Origin: Ostreococcus mediterraneus
Lineage: Eukaryota > Chlorophyta > Mamiellophyceae > Mamiellales > Bathycoccaceae
Reading direction: 5' to 3'
DNA length: 64,000 nt
NCBI GenBank assembly: GCA_012295225.1
Contig: WMKK01000009.1
Span: forward strand, 331,909 to 395,908
In this document: positions 36,647 to 47,369 of the stretch, one piece after another
How positions within the stretch are numbered: the first letter of the stretch is position 1
Layout of the letters: each line of letters opens with the position of its first letter
Notes under the pieces: generated by a model
Told to the model about the DNA's origin: nothing
The model's input: the letters and a program-made list of their open reading frames with translations, nothing else
Database searches by the model: none
Translations under genes and position numbers: made by a program

Positions 36647-38101
36647 TTATCGCGATCCGCGACGCTTCTTTCTAGACCCGCCGGCAGGTCCCTTGCGGGC
36701 GTTTTGCGGGGAGTTGGTTTTCGGCGGCGCGCTGTTAGGAACATCCATTATTTCCGGTTCAATCACCTCGACCACATTCGCGGGACCATCGTCGAAGTCG
36801 GCAAACTCGGCAGCAACCGCTTCGCTAACTTGTTCAACCTTTGGCGGCGAAGGCCTTTGCGCCACAGCAGCTGACGGGATCGCTGCGCCACTTCTCTTTT
36901 GCGACTTGGGCACGTACTCGACGCGCACCGGAGTTGCATCACCAGGAGCCTTTGGCGCACTTGGAAGCTTAATTTCATCAGGCTTAGGCATCATTTGACG
37001 AAGCACCAAAGTCTGAGTCGTCGTGATAAGGTTGTTCGCGAACCAGTACAAAGTGAGACCAGCCGGAACGTTGAGGGAAAAGAAACCAATCATCAAGGGA
37101 AGAAACTTCAAGATGGCTTGGCTTTGTTGCTGCGCAGGGTCTTCCGTCTTCGGTTGCGGACTGATGATTTGTTGTGAAATATATTGCGAGCCGACGAGCA
37201 ACACAGGGAGGACCAAATACGCTATGGTGTCGTGCCAGCCGAGCGGCGGCTGGCCGTCGATAAATGGCCAGAGCCACGCAAATCCGCTGCCAGCGTTGCG
37301 GTCCGCCAACGACGTCGGACCGCCGAGAGACGGAATCCAATAGAATCCATCAGTCAACAATCCTTCAGCAGCAGCATTGCCTAACGCGCGGTACAATCCG
37401 ATGAAAACCGGAAGCGTGGCGAACACAGGCAAGCACCCCGCTAAAGGGTTGAAGTTGGCTTCTTTGTACAGTCTTGCTTGTTCCATTTGTAATCTCTCCG
37501 GGTCGTTCGCGTACATCGCTTGAAGTTCCTTAATTCTCGGCTGCAACGCCTGCATTTGCGTCGAGCTTTCTACTTGCTTCTTCGACAACGGAAACGTCGC
37601 GAGCTTTACCAAAACCGTCAAGACGATGATGGAATACCCATACGAGTAAGGCACGTGTAACCCATCCAACACGCCATCAATACCCTCCAACGCCGACTCT
37701 AAACCATCAGTAATAGGTCCGAGCCAACCACCTTTCTGTAAACCCGCCGCTTTCGCCGCCGCAGCCGCCTCCTCCTTCGTCATACCCGTCGCATCAACCG
37801 CCGCGTCCGCCACCTCAAACAACCTGGAAGTCGCGATCGTCGCGTGCGCATTCGCCAACGCCGACTGCGACGCGCTCGCGAACGCATCGATGGCATCCGC
37901 GAAATCATCACCGCGCATCGCCGCGCATCGCGCGCTTCCTCGCACCGCGACCGTCGTCGTCGTCGTCGTCGTCGTCGCGAGCCGACGGCGCGTCGTCGAC
38001 GCCGCCGCGGTGGCGCCACACGATGATGCTTTCGCCTTACTGCCCGCGCGCGTTGCCGTCGACGCGCGCGTCGCCATCGTGGTCGAAGTCAACAACATCA
38101 T
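36647..38101 (-). CDS. ALB3: ALB3-type YidC/Oxa1 thylakoid membrane insertase
   Basis: A 484-residue precursor with a plastid-like N-terminus of Ser/Thr/Ala/Arg. The YidC/Oxa1 core is complete: YGYSIIVLTVLVKLATFPLS, TQMQALQPRIKELQAMYAND, NPLAGCLPVFATLPVFIGLY and the last membrane segments around LPLMIGFFSLNVPAGLTLYW. ALB3 inserts light-harvesting proteins into thylakoids with cpSRP. The C-terminal tail is rich in Lys, Pro and Ser and ends KKRRGSR, as expected for the cpSRP43-binding region. The ATG at 38101 (MMLLTSTTMATRAS) is chosen; a longer frame starts only at GTG and is GC-repeat sequence. Confidence 0.93.
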   Translation of the reverse strand: MMLLTSTTMATRASTATRAGSKAKASSCGATAAASTTRRRLATTTTTTTTVAVRGSARCAAMRGDDFADAIDAFASASQSALANAHATIATSRLFEVADAAVDATGMTKEEAAAAAKAAGLQKGGWLGPITDGLESALEGIDGVLDGLHVPYSYGYSIIVLTVLVKLATFPLSKKQVESSTQMQALQPRIKELQAMYANDPERLQMEQARLYKEANFNPLAGCLPVFATLPVFIGLYRALGNAAAEGLLTDGFYWIPSLGGPTSLADRNAGSGFAWLWPFIDGQPPLGWHDTIAYLVLPVLLVGSQYISQQIISPQPKTEDPAQQQSQAILKFLPLMIGFFSLNVPAGLTLYWFANNLITTTQTLVLRQMMPKPDEIKLPSAPKAPGDATPVRVEYVPKSQKRSGAAIPSAAVAQRPSPPKVEQVSEAVAAEFADFDDGPANVVEVIEPEIMDVPNSAPPKTNSPQNARKGPAGGSRKKRRGSR

Positions 38102-38494
38102 ACTCGTCGTCGTCGTCGTCGTCGTCGTCGTGCGAGCGTCCAACGACTCGTTCGCGCGCGCGCGTGTGTGCCGAGCGGCGTATCCAGTCGCGGTTGGGAA
38201 CTTTTGGATGACGTCATTTTTGACCAATCGTGACCAGAACGTAGTCCCAAACCTTGAAACGAAGGAAAAGGTTTTGAGCCCGAGCACGCGCTGGGTGCGC
38301 TTTTCGGTTTGTCGTCAGTCGCGCGCGATTGACGGGTGTTGTGCGTGATGAACGTCGTCGTGATGAATAATCTATGTGGGTATAAAATTACATGCGAGTA
38401 TAAAATCATTCGCCTGCGCGTCGTGGTCGTGGTCGTGTCGTGGATTTGGGATTTCGTACGCGCCAGACGCGCGTTGTCTCAAACGTCGGCGACG
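38102..38494. other. Spacer: ALB3 promoter and OGDH 3' region
   Basis: About 390 bases. Next to ALB3 it has a GTC repeat (about 38105-38130). Around 38380-38408 there are two similar ATAAAAT-containing stretches (GGGTATAAAATTACATGCGA, then GAGTATAAAATCATTC). On the minus strand these follow the OGDH stop and could belong to its 3' UTR. No gene is seen. Confidence 0.4.
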
Positions 38495-41400
38495 TTAACG
38501 AATCGCTTGGCTGACGAGTTCGGCTTGTTCCTTAGCGTGAATTTGTGCGTATCCAGTCGCGGGTGAGGCTGCGGGGCGACGTCCGGCGTAGCGAATTTCC
38601 CCTTCGCGCTCGAGGTACTTGAATATGGTGCTCATGCGCGGTTGGATGTGCCACCAAGCGCCCATGTTCATCGGCTCTTCTTGGCACCACACGACCTCGG
38701 CGTTGGGATACCGTCTCAATTCGCGTTTGACTAAATCCCATGGGAACGGCGAAAGTTGCTCGATGCGGCAAATTTTGACATCGTCAATGTTCTTGGCTAC
38801 GTCGCGCTCGTCATCGAGATCGTAGTACACTTTGCCAGAGCAGAAGACGACGCGTTTGACTTTGTCTTCAATTGGCGGGTCAAAGCTTCGCGAAGTTGAC
38901 GATTTATCCATGATTAAACGCTTGAAACGCACGCCTTGAAGTGAATCATTCGCGTCAGAGTTGTCAAATTCGTCAAGTTTTGACACAGCCTTCGGGTGAC
39001 GTAAAAGATTCTTTGGGCTCATCACGACGAGCGGCTTGCGGAACTCACGGTGCACTTGGCGACGTAACATGTGGTAATAGTTTGCCGGGGTAGTAACGTT
39101 GCAAATTTGCCAGTTGCCCTCTTGAATTTGCATACGTCGACCCATTTCCATAGCATCTGGGAACTTTGTCGGATCTTCATCACTCATCTGTAAGAAACGC
39201 TCTAAACGAGCGCTACTGTGCTCTGGACCTTGACCATCGTAACCATGTGGCAACAACAACGTAATGCCGCTTTGTCGTAACCACTTGGCCTCACCGCTGC
39301 TGATGAATTGATCGATGATAACTTGTGCCGTATTAGCGAAATCACCGAACTGCGCTTCCCACAAGACCAAGCAGTTAGGGTGTTCAAGGGAGTATCCAAG
39401 TTCAAACCCGAGAACGCCGTATTCGGAAAGCGAAGAGTTGCAAACAGTAAAGAACTTTTCTTGTCGCCCGGGATTACCGCTGTAAACATTTCGCAAAGGA
39501 ATGAAACGGTCACCAGTAATTTGATCATGGATCAATGCGTGACGATGGGAGAAAGTTCCGCGTTCTACATCTTGTCCGGACAAACGCACGTGGTTACCTT
39601 CATCAAGCAACGATGCAAACGCCAAAGCCTCGCCCATAGCCCAATCAATTCCTTCTCCATTGTCAATCATGGCGCGACGTGCTTCGTAAACGCGCTTCAC
39701 GACGCGATGCGGGGTAAATCCAGACGGAATGGACGTCACGAGATGACCAAGATTCCGCAAGTGTTCAATTGGCAAACCGGTGTCGCGAATGCGTGAAAGC
39801 TGGTCAGGGCTTTTGAAACCTTGCCAGTGAGAAGCTAGCCAGTCTCTTTGTTTCGGCACATACGCTTTTGCCGCCTCAAACTCTCTCTCCATCACATTAT
39901 TAATATTTGTTCGCATATCTTGATAGTACTCCGGCGTGATCACACCTTCTTCGATGAGCTTGTTACTGTAAATTGTTAAAGCGCTCGGGTGTTGCTGAAT
40001 TACCTTGTACATCAACGGCTGTGTAAACATTGGTTCATCAATTTCATTGTGACCGTATTTACGATAGCACACAATGTCAATGACAGCATCAGTTTTCCAT
40101 TTCATTCTCCATTCCGTGGCAAGTTCCATGACCCACACGACGGCTTCCACGTCGTCTCCATTCACATGAAACACGGGCACGTCCATACCTTTGGCCACGT
40201 CGGTACAGTATGCACTTGATCGTGAGTACTTTGGGTCGGTAGTAAACGCAACTTGGTTATTCACCACAATATGAATGGTTCCGCCCACAGCGTACTCTGG
40301 TAGTTTGCTCATATCGAGTGTTTCATATACAATACCTTGACCGCTGAAAGCACCATCTCCATGCAACAAGACAGCCATCGACTTATCACCGTGGGGATCC
40401 TTGTTGTAGAACTGCTTTGCCCGAGTTTTTCCAGTCACAACAGTGTTCACCGCTTCGAGGTGCGAAGGGTTTGCGACCAAGGAGAGATGAATTTGACCTC
40501 CGCGCAACGTTGGTCGATCAAAAGACGTTCCAAGATGATACTTGACGTCACCCGAACCAGTGTACGACGATGATTCGTTACCCAATTCTTCCTTAAGCTT
40601 CGGTCCACCTTTGAACTCGTTGAAAATCGTTTGAAGCGGTTTGCGGACGACATTCGCGAGCACGTTCAAACGTCCACGGTGAGGCATTCCGATAGTGATA
40701 GCTTCAACACCCATCTCGGCCGCTTTATCGATAATTTCCTTGAAACCTGGAACTAAGCTTTCACAACCTTCGAGTCCGAAGCGTTTTGCAGCGCTATACT
40801 TGTTCGAAAGAAAGTTTTCAAACATCTCTCCCCATCCCAAGCGGTCCAGTAAAATCTTCTTACGTTCCGGAGCGTACTGCTTCTTACGTTCTGTTTCGAT
40901 GCGTTCACGAAGCCAATTACATTGATCTCGATCTTGAATATGCATGTACTCATAGCCAATCGTGCCGCAATACGTCTCTCGCAATCTCGTTAAGATTTGT
41001 CTGAGCTTCTGAATCGGCCGTTCCTCGTTTAAGAAGCCCTTCATGCGCCACGTACCGACGAAAAAATCGCGATCCATGTCGGCTTCGGTAAATCCATACA
41101 AGCTCGGATCGAGCGACACCGGTACTTCGTGATTGCTCAACGACAACGGATCGAGGTTCGCAATGCTGTGGCCATTAATTTGGTACGCGCGAATCAACAT
41201 CATCAACCGCATCGACTCTTGAATTGTCTGCGTATCAACTTTAGGAAGACCCACCGCCACAGGTGCCGTTCCATGCGTCGCGGCGGAATACATTTCTGAA
41301 ATCTCAGGTCCACTCACGCCCGAATCTAATCATGCACGAAGCAATACGTAAACTAACGTTAGTAAGAGTTGATGGACCACGACGCGCCTGCTCCGAGCGC

Positions 41401-41882
41401 AATTCACGCAATTCATAAGCAATCCAGCCAACAGCCACGTCTCGCATCACCATACGACACATCATCGCGAATCAAATAACACACGTACCTAACTGTCGCA
41501 ATAACGCCGCCCATGATTCCGGCACACTCTTCGGATCGGCGCGATACTGGTCCTCCAACGCGTCTAAGTACGCCGCGCTCGACGCGTTTAAAAAATCATC
41601 TCGCATCGCCCTATTCGGCGTCGGTGCCGGCGCTTTCGTCGCCATCGGTGCCGCCGCACGCAGCGCCCACGGTGATGATACGCTCGACGATGTCGACGTT
41701 TTCATCGCGCCGAAGCCTCGCGCGCGTCGCGTAGCGCGCGTGGTGAACGTCCGCAGCGCGCCGATCGCGCTGACACCGGAACCGTTGGCTCCGCGCGTTG
41801 ACGCCGAGGCCGAGGCCGAGGCCGACGCGCGTTCGAGCGCGGTGCGCGCGGCGCGACGACGTATGCTCGCAGTGATCATCAT
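38495..41882 (-). CDS. 2-oxoglutarate dehydrogenase E1 subunit, mitochondrial, two exons
   Basis: Exons 41882-41489 and 41325-38495 join in frame to 1074 residues. The 163-nt intron starts GTACGTGTG and ends TGATTAG, with a TACTAAC branch site. Exon 1 encodes a Ser/Ala/Arg-rich mitochondrial presequence and then the E1 N-terminal segment DDFLNASSAAYLDALEDQYR. Exon 2 carries the thiamine-diphosphate core, HGDGAFSGQGIVYETLDMSK with IHIVVNNQVAFTTDP, and the C-terminal transketolase-like region (LPHGYDGQGPEHSSARLERF). The enzyme decarboxylates 2-oxoglutarate in the TCA cycle. Length matches the family. Starts at 41882 or 41879 (MMITAS) are equivalent; the frame extends further only to TTG. Confidence 0.93.
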
Positions 41883-42071
41883 TGCGCTCGCGCGCGTTGC
41901 GGATGCGTGGTCGCGGAGTCGCGTCGATGATTGGCGCAGTGCCGTCCTCGGCAAATACTTTTTTATGTCAAGACTTGGATGAAAGAGTGATGGTTAAATA
42001 AATAATGCAGTGCTATGTGCGCGCTAGGGGGAGACAGGCTGTGCGTTCATCGATAGTGCGATGCGCCGAGG

Positions 42072-43205
42072 TTACTTTTTGGCGAACACGCCTTGGTACA
42101 AGTACACGGCGGCGATGGAAAAGCTCACGGACAACGCCGCGACATAGTTTTCCATGCCTCCAGACGCCGTCGACAGTTGCTCGGCGCTCGGGTTTAATTT
42201 AACAACCTCGCCAAAGGTGTAGATGGTCATCCAATCAATCAGGGCGATGGCGACAGCGATTGAGAGATTGAGCTTCTTGAACGTGCCTCCACCTAAGCGG
42301 CCGCGTCGACACGCGTCAGTCAGGACCATTTGGGCCGGCGCGAGCATGAAGACGGTGCTCAAGCCAAAGCTTCGTTGCACAAGCTGCGCGCTGACGTTGG
42401 CGGATTCGTTCACGATGGCCAGCGGCGAGAGCGGACTGAATGCGAATGATCCGCCGACAACCATGGATGTCCAAAAAGACACCTTGTAGAAGAGCTCGAG
42501 ATATCCTCCCTGTTCGGTGCGGTCGCCAAGATTTTTCACAAGCGCAAAGTCAGCGCCGAAGCGCGCCCACGTGGCGTCGTGTCCAGGGCCGTACGTGCGG
42601 ATCGCGCTGATACTCGTGACAAAAGCTGGCAAGAAAGCACCAGTAATCGCCGCGGCCGTCACCGCGTTCGGCGCGGGCCCGTCGACCACGCCGGCGGCGT
42701 GGGCCAGATAGGCCCCATCGAACGCAACACATAGCGATCCCGTGTACAGCACAACCGCGAGCGCTAAACGCTGATAGGTTTCTGATTTGAGTCTAGAATT
42801 TGCCGCGGCATCACTCAACGTATACAACGCCGCGAGTGCGATGACGGCGAATGCGTCAGCGCCGAATGCGTTTGCAAAATGCGACGTCGACTCAATAGTT
42901 TCAAACACTTCACCCGCAAGCGGCGTTGCGCACTCCAATCCGAGCCCATCGCGCACGAGCGTCGTGGGATACACTAGTGTCGGCATTGTCACCGCCGCAC
43001 ACGCCACTGCGGCAGCGTTAAACGCCGCGGGCGACGCTAATCCACCTTTATTATCGTCGCCATCAGCGCTCGAACTACTTGAGCTCGCGCGCGCGCGCGC
43101 CACGCGCGCTGGCGCAGACGACGTGCGCATCGCGAGCGTCTTCAACGCTGTCTTCGTCGCCGTCGTCTTTGTCGTCGTGCGCGTCGAAGACATCATCAAC
43201 ATCAT
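42072..43205 (-). CDS. Unrecognised plastid-type multi-pass membrane protein
   Basis: A 377-residue protein with a Thr/Ala/Arg/Ser-rich N-terminus that looks like a plastid transit peptide, then seven or eight hydrophobic segments. Examples are AFNAAAVACAAVTMPTLVYP, RLALAVVLYTGSLCVAFDGA, VTAAAITGAFLPAFVTSISA and SIAVAIALIDWMTIYTFGEV. Small conserved-looking polar features include NLGDRTEQGGY and LAPAQMVLTDACRRG. I do not recognise the family; a thylakoid or envelope membrane protein is the best reading. The start is the first of clustered Met codons at 43205. It is divergent from cyclin H across 60 bases. Confidence 0.65.
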   Translation of the reverse strand: MMLMMSSTRTTTKTTATKTALKTLAMRTSSAPARVARARASSSSSSADGDDNKGGLASPAAFNAAAVACAAVTMPTLVYPTTLVRDGLGLECATPLAGEVFETIESTSHFANAFGADAFAVIALAALYTLSDAAANSRLKSETYQRLALAVVLYTGSLCVAFDGAYLAHAAGVVDGPAPNAVTAAAITGAFLPAFVTSISAIRTYGPGHDATWARFGADFALVKNLGDRTEQGGYLELFYKVSFWTSMVVGGSFAFSPLSPLAIVNESANVSAQLVQRSFGLSTVFMLAPAQMVLTDACRRGRLGGGTFKKLNLSIAVAIALIDWMTIYTFGEVVKLNPSAEQLSTASGGMENYVAALSVSFSIAAVYLYQGVFAKK

Positions 43206-43265
43206 CCTCGCGGCTCGCGAGAGCGTCTCGCTCTGGCGTTCACTTCACTTGCGCGCGCGGGGACG

Positions 43266-44234
43266 ATGTCAAACTACCCCACATCGACCGCACGAAAGCA
43301 CTGGTTGTATCCCGACGTGGCCACCGTCGAACGGGCGCGCGTCGACGCGCGCGCGAGTGCGCTGCGAGAGAAACAATCGCAGCTCGCTGCAGCTGGGGAG
43401 TCTTCGGATGAGAACGCGTTGACGACGGAGGAAGAGGCGTTGATTTTGCGCTATCACGAGCACAAGATCCAAACCTTATGCGTTGCGTTCTCGTTGCCGC
43501 GAAAGGTGAACTACACGGCGTTGCAATTGTTTAAGAGGTGCTACACGACGACGCACGTGGGCGAGCACAGTTTGAAGATTATCATGCTCACCGCGATATA
43601 CGTCGCGTGCAAGGTGGAGGAGAGCTATATCAGCGCTGAAGAGTTCTGTAAGGGCGTTAGAGAGGACCCGGCGCGCGTGCTCGCGGCGGAGGTGACGTTT
43701 TTAGCGATATTGAAGTTTCAGTTGGTGTGCTACGGTGCGGCGCGACCATTGGATGGGTTCTTGCGCGACATAGAAGACGGTGGTTGCAAAGCCACGTCGA
43801 CTGAGCTGGTGAATTGTCGCGCTAAAGCGTTAAAAATTATTGATGCGCTGATGCTCACGGATGTGCCTCTGGTGTACCCTCCGGGGCAAATTGCGTTGTG
43901 CGCGTTACGTCGTGCCGCGCGGGAAGAAAACGCCGGCGCACTCGAGAGCTATTGCGAATCTGTGGGCGAACGCGCGACGTCAACGTCGACGCGCGACAGT
44001 GAGCGAACGCTCAAAGAAGTATTAGACGACATAGATGCCTTCGTCGAGCGCGGTACCGCACCCGATGAGGCTGTGGTGAAGAAAATTGATAAGAAGCTCA
44101 AACTGTGGCGTGCGAAATTTGCGACGAAACCGCCAGCGACGGACAACGCAGCGGCAGCGGATGGTAGCAAATCAAAGCGCAGAAAAAGCGAGCAAGCGCG
44201 CGCCGTAGCTGATGAAGAGGCAGCATTAGGTTAG
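43266..44234 (+). CDS. Cyclin H, CDK-activating kinase / TFIIH subunit
   Basis: A 322-residue protein with the cyclin H layout: a short start (STARKHWLYPD), EEEALILRYHEHKIQTLCVA leading into the first cyclin box (VNYTALQLFKRCYTTTHV, IIMLTAIYVACKVEESYISA), then a second box with DALMLTDVPLVYPPGQIALC. Cyclin H pairs with CDK7 (CDKD in plants) to activate cell-cycle CDKs and phosphorylate RNA polymerase II as part of TFIIH. The C-terminal tail is Lys-rich. A plant C-type cyclin is a less likely alternative. The start is ATG 43266. Confidence 0.85.
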   Translation: MSNYPTSTARKHWLYPDVATVERARVDARASALREKQSQLAAAGESSDENALTTEEEALILRYHEHKIQTLCVAFSLPRKVNYTALQLFKRCYTTTHVGEHSLKIIMLTAIYVACKVEESYISAEEFCKGVREDPARVLAAEVTFLAILKFQLVCYGAARPLDGFLRDIEDGGCKATSTELVNCRAKALKIIDALMLTDVPLVYPPGQIALCALRRAAREENAGALESYCESVGERATSTSTRDSERTLKEVLDDIDAFVERGTAPDEAVVKKIDKKLKLWRAKFATKPPATDNAAAADGSKSKRRKSEQARAVADEEAALG

Positions 44235-44959
44235 ACAACGCGCCGTAATTTGTACATCAAATCACACGTTATTAGTCACGCTCGATGCCAACCAGCTTTG
44301 AGACGAGAGAAAAACCCACGAGCCAACTGCGTCACTTCACGACGCTCGACGTCGTGCGAGTCGCCCTTCGCCGCCCCGCCGGAGGTCGTATGGTGTGATA
44401 AAACACTCCATGCCTGGTGTTCTCACGCCGCGCGTGCGCGCGTATTCTTGCGCATCGATCCAAGGTACGCGTTTGAGCTCGTCGTTGACCTCGCAGCCGC
44501 CACCTTTTCGTTTGCAATTGTCGCACCTATTTTTCCTCGACAAAGCGCACTTACCCCCACACCAGCGTGTCGTTTTCGGACGATTCCATCGTTGGATGTG
44601 GTTTTTCAACCGCGCGAAACTAAAGATGGATTTTTAGGACACCTCCGAGAAACACTTTGGAGCCTTTCCCTGTTAAACACCGACGCGGTGACGAGCACTC
44701 GACCGCGTCTTTGTGCCATTGGGCTACATTTTTCGCCTTGAATCGTTCGCGTGCGACAATATTTTTAGTGTCACACGAAAAATATGTGCTAACTTCGTGC
44801 GAGTTATGATTTTTCATTCGTGCAGGCGTGAAACGGGATGTAATTATTTATTTTAGCACCGCGCGGTGCGAAACATGTAATACATTCAGTTGCCAACGTG
44901 ACGTCCATTCATGGGGATGAAACGTCTCATGTACATCTATTCATTTGCTAAACAACTAA
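44235..44959. other. Long convergent spacer with only doubtful frames
   Basis: About 725 bases between the 3' ends of cyclin H and the NDUFAF3-like gene. Both strands have open frames (plus about 44250-44741, minus 44337-44609), but none starts at ATG over its full length. The minus frame has a cysteine pattern and is listed separately. From about 44740 the DNA is AT-rich and looks non-coding. Confidence 0.4.
44337..44609 (-). CDS. Doubtful Cys-rich frame, possible zinc-binding exon
   Basis: An open stretch of about 90 codons encoding RWCGGKCALSRKNRCDNCKR and KGGGCEVNDELKRVPWIDAQ, that is Cys-x3-Cys-x7-Cys-x2-Cys-x6-Cys, then a basic tail. Codon use looks like that of real genes here. It has no ATG near its start, so if real it needs an upstream exon that I could not place: a GT donor (GGGGTAAGTG) and several AG sites are nearby but no clean join appears. 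It could bind zinc, vaguely like half a CXXC finger. I cannot assign a family, and it may be chance. Confidence 0.3.
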   Translation of the reverse strand: MKNHIQRWNRPKTTRWCGGKCALSRKNRCDNCKRKGGGCEVNDELKRVPWIDAQEYARTRGVRTPGMECFITPYDLRRGGEGRLARRRAS

Positions 44960-45579
44960 CTAAACTATATTTTCTGAATAACCCGCGGGTAACAACGCAA
45001 CTGCGACGCATCTACCTTCCTCGACGAGCACATTGAACGTGCTCGTCGCTGCCGCCGTGTCAGAAACGTCAAGCGCGACACCTAGAGATTTTAAATACGT
45101 CACCGTTTCGTCGTTTACTCGCCCTATGGTTTTACCAGTGCCAACGATGAGTAAGTCTGGTGCGGGTTCTAGCAATTCCAACGCCGCTAATGTCTCGGGC
45201 GTAATGTCGCGCAGAGTTTTGGGTGACCATGCGGCGTGGAGCTCATCGTACGCGAAGATGCTCCCGACGCAATATGTACCTTTGATTGCAAACCCACGTG
45301 CATCGTAGCTGTGTACGAGGAGCGTCAAATCGTGCACAAGTTAGTATGCGACGTAAGTGACTCGCGCGTGGCGATGCTCATGGCTCAAACGCGACAAACA
45401 CGCACGTACTTTTCAACAATCACCCTGCCTTCCGGCCCTTGCAACAACTCAAACGTGGCCGGGTCGGCGAGCTGTCCGAACGATCGAACGATGTTGCGCC
45501 TAGAAGTTGACGCCGTGCTATTTCGCGCGTGCGTGCACGCCGCGCTTCGAGCGACACGACGGAAAATTGGCGCGAACAT
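44960..45579 (-). CDS. NDUFAF3/Mth938-domain complex I assembly factor, two exons
   Basis: Exons 45579-45410 and 45308-44960 join in frame to 172 residues. The 101-nt intron runs from GTACGTGCG to TACACAG, with TACTAAC inside. Exon 1 gives a mitochondrial presequence (MFAPIFRRVARSAACTHARN) and FELLQGPEGRVIVE. Exon 2 starts within NYDARGFAIKGTYCVGSIFA and has PDLLIVGTGKTIGRVND, then ATSTFNVLVEEGRCVAVALL, the Mth938-domain core. NDUFAF3 helps assemble the Q module of respiratory complex I. The length is normal for the family. Antisense frames across it are not supported. Confidence 0.85.
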
Positions 45580-45698
45580 TGTGAGGTTTCAGGTCGTGCG
45601 AGGCGCAGGCGCGGTTGTTGAAGACATTTTGAGTTTTTGAGCGCGCGAGCCTTTAAGTTTTACATGGCAAAAGGTCGACGAAATCGTAGACTACTCTT

Positions 45699-47369
45699 CT
45701 ACTTCGTGAGTTCGGCTTCAATTTCTTCGAGCGTCTTCCCTCGGGTTTCGATGACGGTGAAATAAATGGAAATCAGAGCCAAGACGCCGACGGAAGCAAA
45801 TCCGAGATACGTGCCTCGCAAGCCGACTTGTTCTTGTACAGATGGAAGGAAGAGCGAGACTAAAAAATTACTCCCGAAATTGCTCAAGGTCGCGGCACCG
45901 ACGGCGGCAGAACGTACTTTGGATGGGAATACTTCACCCACGAGCAACCATGCGATTGGGCCAAAGCTCAATTGATACGCGCCGACATACAGGAAAATGC
46001 ACGCGACGGATGCTTGCGCTTGAGCAACAGTTTGCGCTTCACCTGGTGAATTTAGGGCAGCAAGTGCGAGAAGTGACGCGGTGATGACACTCACGCCACC
46101 CAATAATAACGGACGGCGCCCTAGACTGTCAACTTTCGCCACGGCAATGGCGGTCATGAATAATTTCCAGACGCCAAGAATGACTGAAACGTTCGCCGCG
46201 TCCTCAACGCTCCATCCTGCTGCTTCGAATGTTTGCGTGGCATAGTACAAAACACTCGGCTGACCTGTAAACTGTTGAAACAGTACCACCGATAAACCTA
46301 GGTATAGCGGCCGAGCGTACTTTTTATCGAACAGCTTCATCAAAGGCGCCGCGGTTGATGCATCCTTCACCGCTGCCGCTGCAAAAATGCTCTCTAATTC
46401 CTCATTAACCTTGACCATGTCGACATCGCTCTTGGCTTCTCTAATTCTAATCAGTGCATCTTTTGCTTTTGTACGCGTGGCGTTGTCGTCGTCACCTCGC
46501 GATGCTATCCATCGTGGTGAATCAGGCAACCACAACGAACCAGCGAGCAAAACAGCAATGAGTGGTGTCGATTCCAAAAATAACTGTCGCCATCCACCGT
46601 CGGTGCTAATCACTCCTTCGCTGGCCAAATACCCGAGTAAAATCCCGCCTACAATAAATCCTTCCTTAAGCGACACTAAACTTCCCCGTAACGAGCTCGG
46701 AGCTGTCTCACTAATGTACACGGGAGCGCTGTGCATCGCAAATCCAATGCCTAAACCGTACATTAATTTCGCGAATACCAACAGCTCAAAACCTGGTGCA
46801 AACGACTCAGTGAGTGCACCGGCCAAGTATAATGACGCAGCAATCGTCAGTTCTTTTCGAGAGCCAAGTTTCTCGCCCAAGCCCGCTCCGCATGCGGCGC
46901 TTGCCATCAACGCGCCGAACAGTGACGCGCTCACAAACTGCCCAGACTGTATCGAGCTCAGCGCAAATCCATCGCCACCATGCGCCGCACTGCTCGTGAG
47001 ATTCTCCAATGCCCCACTTGATATGCCGATATCCCATCCAAACAGCGCACCCGCGAGAGCTGGGAAAAGAAAGTTGCGCAGCACCGCGCCGTTGAGCTCT
47101 GACGCCGGCTCCGCCGCTGACGCGTCGTCCGCTGACGCGTCGACGATGACCCGGTCTCGACAGCCTCGATGACGCGCACGATGAAGCACATTGTTTGCGA
47201 CGTCTGCACCAAGCGCACGAGCGCGCACGCATCCCGCGACGCGCGTCGCGTAACGCATAGACGACGCAGCGCCTTTATGCACCGACGCGTCGTGTCGTCT
47301 TCGGTCCCGCGCGCACGATGACGCGCGCACCGGTGAGCGCGCGCGCACGCCCGAGGACGCTCGCATCAT
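45699..47369 (-). CDS. Plastid sugar transporter, D-xylose-proton symporter-like (MFS)
   Basis: A 556-residue precursor: about 90 residues of plastid-like leader, then a 12-helix major facilitator of the sugar porter family. Family marks: FGWDIGISSGALENL, ISETAPSSLRGSLVSLKEGF, WLPDSPRWI, FQQFTGQPSVLYYATQTFEA, VDSLGRRPLL and near the end VIETRGKTLEEIEAEL. The pattern VLYYATQTFEAAG and SFGPIAWLLVGEVFP are like Arabidopsis chloroplast D-xylose-proton symporter-like 3. Location in the plastid envelope is inferred from the leader and this resemblance; the sugar is unknown. The start is at 47369; internal Met residues (for example MRYATRVAG) are possible. Confidence 0.85.
   Translation of the reverse strand: MMRASSGVRARSPVRASSCARDRRRHDASVHKGAASSMRYATRVAGCVRARALGADVANNVLHRARHRGCRDRVIVDASADDASAAEPASELNGAVLRNFLFPALAGALFGWDIGISSGALENLTSSAAHGGDGFALSSIQSGQFVSASLFGALMASAACGAGLGEKLGSRKELTIAASLYLAGALTESFAPGFELLVFAKLMYGLGIGFAMHSAPVYISETAPSSLRGSLVSLKEGFIVGGILLGYLASEGVISTDGGWRQLFLESTPLIAVLLAGSLWLPDSPRWIASRGDDDNATRTKAKDALIRIREAKSDVDMVKVNEELESIFAAAAVKDASTAAPLMKLFDKKYARPLYLGLSVVLFQQFTGQPSVLYYATQTFEAAGWSVEDAANVSVILGVWKLFMTAIAVAKVDSLGRRPLLLGGVSVITASLLALAALNSPGEAQTVAQAQASVACIFLYVGAYQLSFGPIAWLLVGEVFPSKVRSAAVGAATLSNFGSNFLVSLFLPSVQEQVGLRGTYLGFASVGVLALISIYFTVIETRGKTLEEIEAELTK

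Noticed and set aside
44250-44741. Plus-strand frame of 163 codons in the convergent spacer
   Set aside because: It begins only at TTG, has no motif, and the ATG-initiated part is under 40 codons.
45236-45640. Plus-strand frame of 134 codons
   Set aside because: It is antisense to the two-exon NDUFAF3-like gene, which has a clear domain and splice sites.
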